Of a stretch of DNA of 31,900 nucleotides, positions 16,495-24,663 are shown one piece after another (the stretch's first letter is position 1; every line of letters starts with the position of its first letter). A model generated the notes under the pieces. The model ran no database searches. It was not told the origin of the DNA and was given only the letters and a program-made list of their open reading frames with translations. Source of the DNA: an uncultured Lacticaseibacillus sp. (lineage in GTDB: Bacteria > Bacillota > Bacilli > Lactobacillales > Lactobacillaceae). Made by a program: the position numbers and the translations under genes. The stretch lies in contig CAKQZO010000004.1 in the NCBI GenBank assembly GCA_934293835.1, positions 1 through 31,900 on the forward strand, read 5' to 3'.

Positions 16495-17187
16495 TCACGC
16501 CGTTTTGACGTGATTGAACACATGCTTTTTTGCGTAGAGCTCTGCCAATTGTAGAACTTTCGCAAAAACCCAGCAGGTAATCAGATAAACAAATAGCGCG
16601 TCGAGATAAGCCTCAAGGTACTGAAATCCAAATGACGCCAAGATATTCGACTTACCCATGATCTCAATGATACCGATGTTGTAAACCAGCGATGTATCCT
16701 TAAGCAGATCAAGGAAAAAGTTCGCAAAGTTCGGGATTAAGTTGGTAATTAGTTGCGGTACCACGATACGAACGATGCCCCGAGTCGGAGTCATACCCAC
16801 CGACAAGGCTGCTTGGTACTGCCGCGAATCGATTGAATGATACGCTGAGCGCACCGTCTCAGACAGATTTGCCGCTGCATTAATCGCGTATGCAGAAATG
16901 GCAATCAGCGTCGCCGGCAGGCTCCCACCGCGCCCGTCTAGCGCGACCAACAGACGCGGGAGGCCGTAATACACAACATATAATTGCACCAAGATCGGCG
17001 TCCCGCGAACGAAGGACACCAACACCCCAAGAACCGGTGCCAACACCGGAATTTGTCGCTCACGGGCAACGGCGATCAGCACTGCGAAAATGAAGCCGAT
17101 CACTGTCGCCACGATGGAGATGTAAAGCGTCATCGGCAACACCGAGACGATTTTTGGAAACGTTGAAGCCATAAAGTGAAAATCCAT
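16495..17187 (-). CDS. Amino-acid ABC transporter permease
   Basis: A 230-residue permease of the His/Glu/Gln/Arg/opine type with about five membrane segments. The N-terminal VLPMTLYISIVATVIGF, the VRGTPILVQLYVVYYGLP motif and the EAA loop (YQAALSVGMTPTRGIVRIVVPQ) are typical; the EAA loop contacts the ATPase. Lies 27 bp before the substrate-binding gene and 14 bp after the other permease, so the two probably form a heterodimer. Confidence 0.9.
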   Translation of the reverse strand: MDFHFMASTFPKIVSVLPMTLYISIVATVIGFIFAVLIAVARERQIPVLAPVLGVLVSFVRGTPILVQLYVVYYGLPRLLVALDGRGGSLPATLIAISAYAINAAANLSETVRSAYHSIDSRQYQAALSVGMTPTRGIVRIVVPQLITNLIPNFANFFLDLLKDTSLVYNIGIIEIMGKSNILASFGFQYLEAYLDALFVYLITCWVFAKVLQLAELYAKKHVFNHVKTA

Positions 17188-17201
17188 CAGTGATCGCCTC
17201 C

Positions 17202-17873
17202 TTAGTTATGAATGTATTTATGCTGTTTCTGATAATCGCGGATGAACCACTCAACCAGCAAGGCAATCAGCCAATAAAACAATGCTAAACAGATGAATAC
17301 TTGCAACTGGTAAACCCCTTGTTTAGTATTCGAGACGTCCGATGCCTTGACATACATGTCGGAGATTCCGATGACATACACCAAACTAGTAGCCTTCATC
17401 AGCCCAATCACTAAGTTTTGGATATTGGGGATTGCAATCAGAAATGCCTGTGGCAGAATGATTCGGCGAAAAGCGATCCGGTCTGGAATACCCACCGCAT
17501 GCGCAGCGTTGAGCTGACCTTTGTCCACCGCCAGATACGCGGAGCGAAACGCCTCTGCCAGATACCCGCCCCAGCCAACGGACAGGCCGAAGATCCCGAA
17601 AATCAGCTTCGCCCAGTTGTTGCTATCGATGCCAAAAAATTCAAGAATCTTCGGTAGACCGTAATAGGCGAGCAACAACATCAATAACGGTGGCGTCCCA
17701 CGGATCAAACCCAGATAAACTTTGGCAACGCCACGCGCCAGCGGGTCTTCACGTAGATTCAACCAAGCAGTGAGCATTCCCAATAAGCTTGCAAAGAAAA
17801 ACGAGGCTACCAATAAGATCACGGTGTTGGGCAAACCTTGAAATAAGGCACTAATAATTTTACCTAAAGACAT
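17202..17873 (-). CDS. Amino-acid ABC transporter permease
   Basis: A 223-residue permease of the same family with GLPNTVILLVASFFFASLLG, LIRGTPPLLMLLLAYYGLP and the EAA-type loop LNAAHAVGIPDRIAFRRIILPQ. Five membrane segments. It begins 11 bp after the stop of the ATPase gene and belongs with it and the next permease in one transporter. Confidence 0.9.
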   Translation of the reverse strand: MSLGKIISALFQGLPNTVILLVASFFFASLLGMLTAWLNLREDPLARGVAKVYLGLIRGTPPLLMLLLAYYGLPKILEFFGIDSNNWAKLIFGIFGLSVGWGGYLAEAFRSAYLAVDKGQLNAAHAVGIPDRIAFRRIILPQAFLIAIPNIQNLVIGLMKATSLVYVIGISDMYVKASDVSNTKQGVYQLQVFICLALFYWLIALLVEWFIRDYQKQHKYIHN

Positions 17874-17884
17874 TGCCGCACCCC

Positions 17885-18631
17885 CTATCTATCCTCAGCA
17901 ATTGCGGCGAAGAACTCTTTCGTTCGCGCTTCCTTCGGGTGATCGAAGACCTCCTCTGCCGTGCCGCTTTCGAGAATCTGACCATCGGCGAAAAAGATGA
18001 CTTTGGTCGCCACACTTTTGGCAAACGACATCAGATGCGTCACGACGATCATCGTCTGGCCGGTCTTGGCGAGCCGATCCATATCTTGAACCACCGTTCC
18101 GACCAGCTCGGGATCGAGCGCCGATGTCGGTTCATCGAACAACACGATATCCGGGTGTAGCGCCGTTGCGCGGGCAATCCCGATTCGTTGCTGCTGCCCA
18201 CCGGAAAGTTGTGAGGGATAGAAGTCCTGCTTATCGGCGAGGCCGACGTTTTCCAGCGCGGCCAAGGCCGCCTTTTCGGCCTCTTCTTTGCTTTTGTTCT
18301 GACCGTAGATCAGGCCTTCTTCGATGTTTTCCAGTGCCGTCTTATTCTTGAACAAATTGTAGTTCTGAAACACCATTGCGGTGTGCCGCCGTACCCACAA
18401 CGTCTGCTCTTTAGACGGGTTGGCTAGATCGATCGTCTGATCGCGGAACTGCATCTCGCCTGCATCAGCATTTTCCAAGAAGTTAATGTTGTTCAAAAAC
18501 GTCGTCTTCCCGGAACCACTGGGGCCGACAACGACGATCACTTCGCCTTCGTCAATGTCGAAGTCGACGCCTTTGAGCACCTCATTGCCTTCGAATTCTT
18601 TGTGGAGATTCTTGATTGATAATAATGCCAT
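17885..18631 (-). CDS. Amino-acid ABC transporter ATP-binding protein
   Basis: A 248-residue ABC ATPase. Walker A GPSGSGKT at 36-43, signature LSGGQQQR at 142-149, Walker B IVLFDEPTSALD at 162-173 and the H-loop at 198-199 are all intact. It energises the two permeases that follow. The start is the ATG at 18631, since AGAAGGTG lies just upstream; a GTG nine bases earlier overlaps that site. Second gene of the operon, 18 bp after the UroD-superfamily gene. Confidence 0.93.
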   Translation of the reverse strand: MALLSIKNLHKEFEGNEVLKGVDFDIDEGEVIVVVGPSGSGKTTFLNNINFLENADAGEMQFRDQTIDLANPSKEQTLWVRRHTAMVFQNYNLFKNKTALENIEEGLIYGQNKSKEEAEKAALAALENVGLADKQDFYPSQLSGGQQQRIGIARATALHPDIVLFDEPTSALDPELVGTVVQDMDRLAKTGQTMIVVTHLMSFAKSVATKVIFFADGQILESGTAEEVFDHPKEARTKEFFAAIAEDR

Positions 18632-18649
18632 GGACGTCACCTTCTGTTT

Positions 18650-19660
18650 TTATAAATTGTGGATTGCTTCTTGCACCCAACGAATGTGTTCCGCTGGAAT
18701 GTCCCGCGGCACCGTGCAATCGGCGCCGATGATCACGCCGCGGCGCCCGGCCTCTGCCACCAGCTTGCGGGCCTCTGCTTGAATGGCTTCCTTCGTGCCG
18801 CTATAGAGCAGCTCTGAGGATTCATTACCGAAGCCGCCAAGCACTGGCTTACCACCGAAAAGCCGCTTGCCTTCACCGAGCGTGTAACCGTCAACCTGGG
18901 TCGCCCAATTGATGATCTGGAGCGGATAATCCTTGAACCATTCCAGATCATTGGTTGCCCCGTCGAAGCCGCAAACATGCAAGATGTTGAGATCAAAGTT
19001 TGCGTTGATGGCCGTGATGACATCGAGATCGACGGGTTCGATCGTATCTTTAAAGAACGTCTTGGTCTTCACTCGCGCATCTTGAATCGACTGAGTGCTG
19101 TAATAAATCCCGGTGAGGCCCGTATCGGCCAACTTAGCCACCAGCTGTTTAGTGTCTTCACCGATACTGAACAGTGCGTGGCGAACCGCTTCGGGATCTT
19201 CCTCATACAGATCAGCAAAACGTTCATCGGCTACCGTCAGCGCCTCGGTATCATGATCGATCAACGTCCACTTGAGCGCCGTCAACGGTGAAAACACTGT
19301 GTAGAACGTTGGCCGGCCAGCCGCGGCTTGCACCTGTTGCTCGGCTAACTCGGCCTGTTGGGTCAACCACGGGTTAGTATCGACCAGAGGCTTAATGGCC
19401 TTCAGGTCGGCTACCGTCTTGCGGCTGAACCCGCCGGTGGCAGGATCGATGAAGTAGCCATCGGTCATCGTTTTGACGAAATCCGGATCGATCTCATCAA
19501 CGTAATGCTTGTGCCCGTTGACGTTCAGATCGAATACTTCGGGATGGGTGAGTGCGTCGATGAACTCACTTTTGGCGAAGTGATGCCAGAATGAAACTGG
19601 AATCACCGTTTCCTCTTCGTTCTTGAAAGCCTTGATAATCTCGTCGTATGTGTATGCCAT
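18650..19660 (-). CDS. UroD-superfamily zinc methyltransferase (MtaA/MetE-like), probable homocysteine methyltransferase
   Basis: A 336-residue single-domain (beta/alpha)8 protein of the uroporphyrinogen decarboxylase superfamily. It carries the zinc-binding triad of the thiol-methylating branch (MtaA, MetE core): His228-x-Cys230 in ILHVCGF and Cys315 in IIGADCTVP, both at the expected strand ends; true UroD lacks these. The end (DIPAEHIRWVQEAI) is typical of the superfamily. It is the first gene after a methionine T-box and co-transcribed with an amino-acid ABC transporter, so methylation of homocysteine or a related thiol to make methionine fits well. The methyl donor is unknown; no corrinoid protein is nearby. 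GAGGGG precedes the ATG. Confidence 0.8.
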   Translation of the reverse strand: MAYTYDEIIKAFKNEEETVIPVSFWHHFAKSEFIDALTHPEVFDLNVNGHKHYVDEIDPDFVKTMTDGYFIDPATGGFSRKTVADLKAIKPLVDTNPWLTQQAELAEQQVQAAAGRPTFYTVFSPLTALKWTLIDHDTEALTVADERFADLYEEDPEAVRHALFSIGEDTKQLVAKLADTGLTGIYYSTQSIQDARVKTKTFFKDTIEPVDLDVITAINANFDLNILHVCGFDGATNDLEWFKDYPLQIINWATQVDGYTLGEGKRLFGGKPVLGGFGNESSELLYSGTKEAIQAEARKLVAEAGRRGVIIGADCTVPRDIPAEHIRWVQEAIHNL

Positions 19661-19690
19661 GTTATTGACCCCTCTTCTTTTGAATTAAAC

Positions 19691-19970
19691 AAAAAAAGCG
19701 CCTCGCAGTAAAAATGAATTTACTACGAGGCGCTTGTGCGCGGTACCACTCGTCTTCGACAGCCACCTAAATAGCTGTCCTCTATAGGATCGTCGTGTTG
19801 AGAATCCCTGACGCGATATCGGGCGCACCCGGATGCCGCTTAGTTACCCTCGCGCCATCTGGCAAACATTCGGACCATCTTCACTCGCGCTTCCCTAGCC
19901 GCTCTCACCAACGCGGCCTCTCTGAAAGTTCAGCAACGAATTACTCATCCGGTTACCATTTGATTTGTTG
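19691..19970 (-). promoter_or_regulatory. Methionine T-box leader of the methyltransferase/ABC operon
   Basis: On the minus strand the leader shows all parts of a T-box: stem I with CCGGATGAGTA on the 5' side, the AGAGAGGCCGCG element, and GAAGATGG on the 3' side, flanked by pairing segments (CGGA/TCCG and ATTCGT/GCGAGT). This puts ATG (19876-19878) in the specifier position, meaning methionine. The T-box sequence AGTGGTACCGCG (around 19737-19750) and a terminator (GCGCCTCGTAGTAAA with TTTACTGCGAGGCGC plus seven T, 19691-19733) follow. Uncharged tRNA-Met would allow read-through. Confidence 0.88.
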
Positions 19971-19976
19971 TTTTGA

Positions 19977-20005
19977 ATCATAGCCTCATGATTAGAGATT
20001 GTCAA
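19977..20005 (-). promoter_or_regulatory. Promoter of the methyltransferase/ABC operon
   Basis: Minus strand: perfect -35 TTGACA (20000-20005), 17 bases, -10 TATGAT (19977-19982). Transcription would start near 19970, just before the T-box leader. Confidence 0.85.
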
Positions 20006-20072
20006 TAAATAGATGAGTAAAAAGTTAAATTATTTTAATTTAACCTCTACACGCACCGGTTATCTGACCGGT

Positions 20073-20098
20073 AAAACCCACTCTGATTCTGGGGTTTT
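20073..20098 (-). terminator. Probable terminator of the second ABC operon
   Basis: AAAACCCC and GGGTTTT form a stem beyond the repeat array on the minus strand, with TTTT closing the right arm and ACCGG following. It lies between the array and the next promoter at 20005, where this operon must end. The stem is nearly symmetric, so it may act both ways. Confidence 0.4.
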
Positions 20099-20466
20099 CG
20101 TCAAGCTACATGCCGCAATACGCTAGGCCTAACGGCACACTAGACTGCGCAAACAAGTTTTCTCCGTCTTGTGTACGCGTTACGCTACGCGCATTAACCG
20201 CGCCACTTCACTCTGGTTTTTTCGGCGAGCTACGTGCCGCAACGCGGGTACATCTAGCTACGCCATCGCGCTCGGGCATAGACCACCCCAAGCACGATGG
20301 CTAGGCTACCCGACCCGCAAAGTGCGCGCCACTTCGCCCTTGGCTTTTTTCGGCGAGCTACGTGCCACAACGGGCTTGCCTGTAAGTCATGCCTCAGCAC
20401 TGGCAAGAACCGCCAGCACCTCAGCCCGCCTTACAGACAGCCCTAAATACGCTCAGCTCCGGTTTA
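20099..20466 (-). repeat. Array of three palindromic repeat units
   Basis: Three head-to-tail units of about 115-125 bp (about 20099-20222, 20223-20350, 20351-20466). Read on the minus strand, each opens near ACCxGAGC or CAGAGTG/AAGGGCG and closes with GTAGCTCGCCG or a close variant. Each unit is a long imperfect palindrome. Starting from the ABC gene the core types are 1 (CTGTCTGTAAG ... ATGACTTACAGGCA), 2 (GCGGGTCGGGTAGCC ... GATGGCGTAGCTAG) and 3 (GCGCGTAGCGTAACG ... GTGCCGTTAGGCC). The array begins on the stop codon of the substrate-binding gene. No protein is encoded in it. Confidence 0.8.
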
Positions 20467-21303
20467 CTTCGTAATGATGATGTCCTTGGCCTTGATGTCG
20501 GAACCGAAGTATGGGGCCAGTTCCTTGGCATAGTCGTCTTCGAAGAAGCCGTTACCGTTCAGCTTGTCGATTTCCTTGTTGACCCACTTCAAGAGGGACT
20601 TGTTGCCCTTCTTGACCGCAGGGGAAATGTTGGAGCTTTCGCCGAGTTCCTTGATGCCGACAGTGTAGGTCGGGTTGTTCTTGACCCAAGCATAGAGATA
20701 CGAATTGTCATCGGCCAAGGCCACGCCGCGATCGCTCTTCAGCGCGCTGAACTGTTGCGTCTTGGAGTCATACTTTTGCAGATCGACGCCCTTTTGATTT
20801 TGAGTGAAGTATTGTTCTGCCGTCGTCCCTTTCGTCACGATCACGCCTTTGCCTTGCAGCTGGCTGACCTTGGTGATTGGGCTGGATTTCTTAGAAACTA
20901 CCCCAACAGAGACCTTCATGTATGGCTTGGCAAAATCAACAACCGCCTTACGATCTGGGGTCACCGTGAAGTTGGCCAGCACCAAGTCGACCTTGCCGGC
21001 CTTCAAGGCATCCACGCGGCCATCGGCGTTAACTTGCACGAACTTCACCTTGACGCCGAGATCCTTACCGATCTTGCGCGCCAACCGCACGTCATAGCCG
21101 ACCCGCTTGCCGTCTTTGTTGATCCAGCCATAAGGTTGTAAGTCGCCGAAAACAGCGACCTTGATCACGCCGGCTTTTTTGATCTTAGCCACCGCGTCGG
21201 TGTTGCTGCTGGAGCTAGAAGAAGACTTCCCGCAAGCCGTCGCGAACACGAACAACGATGCCAGCAACAACAATAAGCTCAGAACTTTAAAATGCTTTTT
21301 CAT
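20464..21303 (-). CDS. Amino-acid ABC transporter substrate-binding lipoprotein
   Basis: A 279-residue family 3 binding protein. Signal peptide with lipobox FATAC (Cys24), then a Ser-rich linker and the mature domain (IKVAVFGDLQPYGWINKDGKRVGYDVRLARKIGKDLG; VDLVLANFTVTPDRK). It should sit on the outer face of the membrane and feed the two permeases upstream. Last gene of the second operon; its TAA stop merges with the first repeat unit. The leader of the operon is a methionine T-box, so a methionine-type ligand is likely, though the family at large binds many amino acids. Confidence 0.9.
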   Translation of the reverse strand: MKKHFKVLSLLLLLASLFVFATACGKSSSSSSSNTDAVAKIKKAGVIKVAVFGDLQPYGWINKDGKRVGYDVRLARKIGKDLGVKVKFVQVNADGRVDALKAGKVDLVLANFTVTPDRKAVVDFAKPYMKVSVGVVSKKSSPITKVSQLQGKGVIVTKGTTAEQYFTQNQKGVDLQKYDSKTQQFSALKSDRGVALADDNSYLYAWVKNNPTYTVGIKELGESSNISPAVKKGNKSLLKWVNKEIDKLNGNGFFEDDYAKELAPYFGSDIKAKDIIITK

Positions 21304-21327
21304 ATCAAACTACCCCTTTTATTTGCG

Positions 21328-22065
21328 TTAAAACGTCATACTTGCTAAGAATGCGCGCGCCGATTCGGTCGGCGGTTCCGCGAAGAACGCATCCGCGGCC
21401 ACATCGGCGGTGATCAGCCCGTCATCGAGGAACAAAACGCGATCGGCGACTTGATGCGCGAACTCCATCTCGTGGGTGACGACCAGCATCGTCATATCGC
21501 GCTTGGCTAAGGCGATGATCATGTCAAGGACTCCGCGCACCATCTCCGGATCGAGACTCGCGGTGACCTCATCAAACAACATCATCTCCGGATGCATCGC
21601 CAGTGCGCGCACGATCGCGACGCGCTGCTTTTGACCACCAGACAGTTGGCGCGGATAGCGCCCGGCAAACTCACCTAAGCCTACCTCTTCCAGCAACTGC
21701 CGCGCTTCCGGCTCCACCTCAGACCGCGGCCGCTTGGCGACTTTGGTCGGCGCCAGGCAGATGTTGTCCAGCACGGTCAGATTGGGAAACAAGTCATAGC
21801 TTTGAAAAACCATACCGATGCGCTGCCGCAACGCCAGCCACGTAGCCGGGTTGGGGACGACATCGATGCCGGCGAAGGTGATCGTGCCTTTTTGGTAAGG
21901 TTCTAGCCCGTTCAGCGTCCGGATCAGCGTACTTTTGCCAGAACCACTACGCCCCAATAACGCAACGACTTCCCCTTTTTGGACGCTGAAGTTGATGTCT
22001 TTGAGAATCAGATTATTCTGATAGGCTTTTTCTAAGTGCTCAACGCGTAATAATTCTTCAGCCAT
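21328..22065 (-). CDS. Amino-acid ABC transporter ATP-binding protein
   Basis: A 245-residue ABC ATPase with Walker A GRSGSGKS (38-45), signature LSGGQKQR (141-148) and Walker B MMLFDEVTASLD (161-172); the common DEPTSALD reads DEVTASLD here, as in part of the polar amino acid family. The start at 22065 lies inside the last codons of the upstream permease gene and is preceded by GGAG, so translation is coupled; a 57-residue longer reading only shadows the permease gene. Confidence 0.92.
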   Translation of the reverse strand: MAEELLRVEHLEKAYQNNLILKDINFSVQKGEVVALLGRSGSGKSTLIRTLNGLEPYQKGTITFAGIDVVPNPATWLALRQRIGMVFQSYDLFPNLTVLDNICLAPTKVAKRPRSEVEPEARQLLEEVGLGEFAGRYPRQLSGGQKQRVAIVRALAMHPEMMLFDEVTASLDPEMVRGVLDMIIALAKRDMTMLVVTHEMEFAHQVADRVLFLDDGLITADVAADAFFAEPPTESARAFLASMTF

Positions 22066-22747
22066 TGCTTGTCTCCAATCGCTTTTTTTCGATGTGCTTC
22101 GCCCACCACGACAGCGGCGCGCACAAGATGTAATACATGATGAACATCGTGCCATAGACGACGAAGGCGAACGCCGGATGCCGGTGTCCGTTGGCTTCGA
22201 CCAGCGTCTGGCCGACGTTGACGATGTCCATAACACTGATCATCAGCAACAAACTCGTCGTCTTGATGATCCGCGTCGCCAGGTTGATCGTCCCAGGTAA
22301 CGCCACTGGCACCGCTTGAGGCAACAGCACATAGCGAAATTGTTGCAGGCGGTTAAGCCCCAGCGCCGCGGCAGACTCGCGTTGATGCTGCGGCACGGCG
22401 TTCAGCGCCCCGCGGACAATATCTGACATCTCGGCCGCCGTCCACAGCGTGAAGGTCACGATTGCGACCATCTCCCCGCTCATATTCAACCCCAGCAATT
22501 GCGGGGCGATATAATACACGACGAACAGCAACACGACTGTCGGTACGATCCGAAAAATTTCCAGATACACGCGCAACACTGCCTGTAGCCAGCGGACATG
22601 CAACGTCCGTAGCGCCCCGAGCAACACCCCGAGGATGCCACCAAGCACCAAGACGATGACGGCGACTTGCAACGTCACGCCGAAGCCTTCGAGCAACCGG
22701 TGGAAGTTACGCCCTTCAAACAGAATATTAATGCCCGAATTGGCCAT
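22058..22747 (-). CDS. Amino-acid ABC transporter permease
   Basis: A 229-residue permease of the polar amino acid family: LLEGFGVTLQVAVIVLVLGG, RIVPTVVLLFVVYYIAPQLL and the EAA loop QRESAAALGLNRLQQFRYVLLPQAV. It overlaps the preceding permease gene by 20 bp and the ATPase gene by 8 bp, a tightly coupled set. Confidence 0.9.
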   Translation of the reverse strand: MANSGINILFEGRNFHRLLEGFGVTLQVAVIVLVLGGILGVLLGALRTLHVRWLQAVLRVYLEIFRIVPTVVLLFVVYYIAPQLLGLNMSGEMVAIVTFTLWTAAEMSDIVRGALNAVPQHQRESAAALGLNRLQQFRYVLLPQAVPVALPGTINLATRIIKTTSLLLMISVMDIVNVGQTLVEANGHRHPAFAFVVYGTMFIMYYILCAPLSWWAKHIEKKRLETSNG

Positions 22748-23387
22748 ACCGCACCCGCCTTTCTAGCCACGTCAACCCGACTGACAACGGGATCAAGATA
22801 ATCGCGTAGGCCACGACTAACTCGAACAAATACTCGCTACTGCGATAATATAGCCCGATTAGATCCAGCGCCGTGTTCGTCAGCTCCGGAATGGCAATCA
22901 CCGTGAAAATCGATGTTTCCTTGATCAAAAAGATCACGTTGGCCGCCAGCGCCGGTACCGACGCTGCCAAGCCTTGAGGAATCACGACGTAATGCGCCAG
23001 CTGCCGGTTCGTCAGTCCTAACGCCCGGCCAGACTCCAGCTGACTTTTCTTGATGGCATTGTAGCCGCTGGTGAACGCTTCGGCCATGTAGCTGCCGCCT
23101 AAGAACACCAGCCCCACGATCCCGCTGGCCGTCGCGCTGATCTTGAACCCCAGCCCCGGCAGACCATAATAGATGAAGAATAATTGCACCAACAATGGCG
23201 TGTTGCGCGCGATGTCGATGTACACCGTCGCAATCTGGTGGATAACCGGCACCTTGAAGTATTGGAACAGACTGGCGATCGCGCCGACGATGATCGCCCC
23301 AGCGATCCCAACAACTGACAACCACACGGTCAGCCATAACGCCGCGCCAAACTGCGGCAAACTTTGTTGAATAATACTCCAGTCCAT
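22728..23387 (-). CDS. Amino-acid ABC transporter permease
   Basis: A 219-residue permease with FGAALWLTVWLSVVGIAG, ARNTPLLVQLFFIYYGLPGLG and the EAA loop LESGRALGLTNRQLAHYVVIPQ. First gene of the second ABC operon; AGGAGGTGA stands just before the ATG. About 670 bp of leader (T-box, two palindromic repeat units, a possible short ORF) lies between its promoter and this start. Confidence 0.9.
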   Translation of the reverse strand: MDWSIIQQSLPQFGAALWLTVWLSVVGIAGAIIVGAIASLFQYFKVPVIHQIATVYIDIARNTPLLVQLFFIYYGLPGLGFKISATASGIVGLVFLGGSYMAEAFTSGYNAIKKSQLESGRALGLTNRQLAHYVVIPQGLAASVPALAANVIFLIKETSIFTVIAIPELTNTALDLIGLYYRSSEYLFELVVAYAIILIPLSVGLTWLERRVRYGQFGH

Positions 23388-23391
23388 CTCT

Positions 23392-23493
23392 TCACCTCCT
23401 ATTCATACTGCGCCACATGACTGCGCTCCTCAAGCCGCTGCCACGCCACAGTAGCAACCACACTTGAACACTATGTTCTCTCAATCGACTCAA
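23392..23493 (-). CDS. Possible 33-codon upstream ORF in the ABC operon leader
   Basis: A TTG at 23493 behind ATAGGAGA opens a frame of 33 codons (basic, Trp-rich, three internal Met including VMWRSMNRR) whose TGA lies within the AGGAGGTGA site of the permease gene. This position is typical of coupled leader peptides, but the weak start codon and short length leave it doubtful. No family match is known. Confidence 0.25.
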   Translation of the reverse strand: MSRLREHSVQVWLLLWRGSGLRSAVMWRSMNRR

Positions 23494-23532
23494 TTGGTTT
23501 TCTCCTATATTATTTACCACGCCAGGTTAGAG

Positions 23533-23782
23533 CTTCGTCGAGCTACACGAGGCACCGCGGGTACAGCTAGCTACGCGATCACACTCGGGGCCAAGTTCGC
23601 CCCAAGCGCGCTCGCTAAGCTACCCGACCCGCTAAACCCGCCTCGTTTCGCTCTGGGTTCTTCGTCGAGCTATACAGGACAACACGATTGCGTCTAAGTC
23701 ATGGCGTCAAGCCGATGCGCTGCATCGCCCAGCCACCCCGCCTTAGACTCCCAGCAAAAATCGCTCAGCTTCGCTCTGGCTC
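23533..23782 (-). repeat. Two palindromic repeat units in the leader of the second ABC operon
   Basis: Two units of about 125 bp (23533-23657 and 23658-23782), head-to-tail, joined at TAGCTCGACGAAGAACCCAG. Read on the minus strand the order is core type 1 (GGGAGTCTAAGGCGGG ... ATGACTTAGACGC), then core type 2 (GCGGGTCGGGTAGCTTAGCG ... GCGTAGCTAGCTGTACCC). They follow the T-box terminator directly, so they are transcribed only on read-through. Confidence 0.8.
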
Positions 23783-23789
23783 TGGGATG

Positions 23790-24055
23790 AAAAAACACCT
23801 CATAGCAAATAATATTGCTACGAGGCGTCAATCCGCGGTACCACTCGTCTTCAACGGCTAAGCCGTCCTCTTGGAATCAAATTCTGTTAATCCCTGACGC
23901 GATATCGGGCGTACCCGGATGGTGCTAAGCTTTCCCTCACACCATCTGGCGAATCTCGGACCATCTTCATTCTGGCGTTACTAGCTGGTCGCACCGATCC
24001 CAGCCTCTCTTAAAGCATTGCCATGAATTACTCATCCGTCTGCCATTAATTAATA
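23790..24055 (-). promoter_or_regulatory. Methionine T-box leader of the second ABC operon
   Basis: Minus strand: GACGGATGAGTAATTC, AGAGAGGCTGGG, then GAATGAAGATGGTCCG. CGGA/TCCG and ATTC/GAAT pairing puts ATG (23962-23964) in the specifier position. The T-box sequence GAGTGGTACCGCGG (about 23832-23846) and a terminator (GACGCCTCGTAGCAA with TTGCTATGAGGTG plus six T, 23790-23829) are intact. The block GCCCGATATCGCGTCAGGG is shared with the 19.8-kb leader, showing common origin. Confidence 0.87.
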
Positions 24056-24061
24056 ACCAAC

Positions 24062-24090
24062 ACGATAGCCCATTCTCGACCAATTGTCAA
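24062..24090 (-). promoter_or_regulatory. Promoter of the second ABC operon
   Basis: Minus strand -35 TTGACA (24085-24090), 17 bases, -10 TATCGT (24062-24067), directly upstream of the T-box leader. Confidence 0.75.
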
Positions 24091-24201
24091 ATTTTTAAAT
24101 TGTGAGCAACCCAACTCAGCCGCTTTTCTCCAGCCGGTCCAGCGACATTGTGCTAAAATCAAGGTAGTCTATTCGGTCATGTCAACGAGGAGAATCATCT
24201 C

Positions 24202-24525
24202 ATGAATGTTTTCAGCGCCTTAAAACTGATCAAGTTCGATCATCAGCCCCTGAATCACCAGCAAGTGGTGATCACCGATGACAGCGGTAAACCAGATGCA
24301 CAGCTCTCCGCGCTTTTAGCCGACTGTCTGAGCAAAATCGACATCTTCATCGACTTCGATACTACCGAAAGCGTCGCCGATGTGATCGACGACCTGCATC
24401 TCCTGACACCATTGCCTTATGACGTGTTGGAAGAATACCAGAAAGTCCTGGAGCAACGCATCATCCGGGTCAACTTCGCTTCACACAAAGAACTCGTCGA
24501 GCTTGTTTACCAACCGCTCGTCTAG
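24202..24525 (+). CDS. Hypothetical small acidic protein (107 residues)
   Basis: Not recognised. ACGAGGAGA precedes the ATG and an extended -10 (TGCTAAAAT, 24151-24159) lies about 45 bases upstream. The protein is acidic in the middle (KIDIFIDFDTTESVADVIDDLHLL) with alternating beta-strand and helix, no membrane segment and no cysteine. A terminator follows, so it is a single-gene unit. Confidence 0.7.
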   Translation: MNVFSALKLIKFDHQPLNHQQVVITDDSGKPDAQLSALLADCLSKIDIFIDFDTTESVADVIDDLHLLTPLPYDVLEEYQKVLEQRIIRVNFASHKELVELVYQPLV

Positions 24526-24552
24526 CAATAGATCATGACCTAATCACATTGG

Positions 24553-24577
24553 CGCGGCCATCTCGGTCGGGCTTTTT
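24553..24577 (+). terminator. Terminator after the 107-residue protein gene
   Basis: GCGCGGCC and GGTCGGGC pair with one mismatch and one G-U pair, followed by six T, about 27 bases after the stop codon. Confidence 0.65.
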
Positions 24578-24597
24578 TGTCGTCTTCAAGTCCTTTC

Positions 24598-24626
24598 TTG
24601 TTAAGGGCATCACTAATTGGTACACT
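24598..24626 (+). promoter_or_regulatory. Promoter of the ydbS-ydbT pair
   Basis: -35 TTGTTA (24598-24603), 17 bases, -10 TACACT (24621-24626) with an upstream TGG. It lies about 38 bases before the ATG of the first gene. Confidence 0.6.
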
Positions 24627-24663
24627 TAGGGCAAAATTGGGCAAACTATGGAGGAAATGCGTC

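Noticed and set aside
19870..19930. Threonine or serine specifier (ACC/ACU/AGC) in the T-box leaders
   Set aside because: These codons lie in GAGGGxAA... stretches outside the AGTA-paired loop; folding with the flanking stems puts ATG in the loop of all four leaders.
20389..21141. 250-codon plus-strand open frame opposite the substrate-binding gene
   Set aside because: Antisense to a clear lipoprotein gene with signal peptide and family motifs; it starts inside a repeat unit and has no ribosome binding site.
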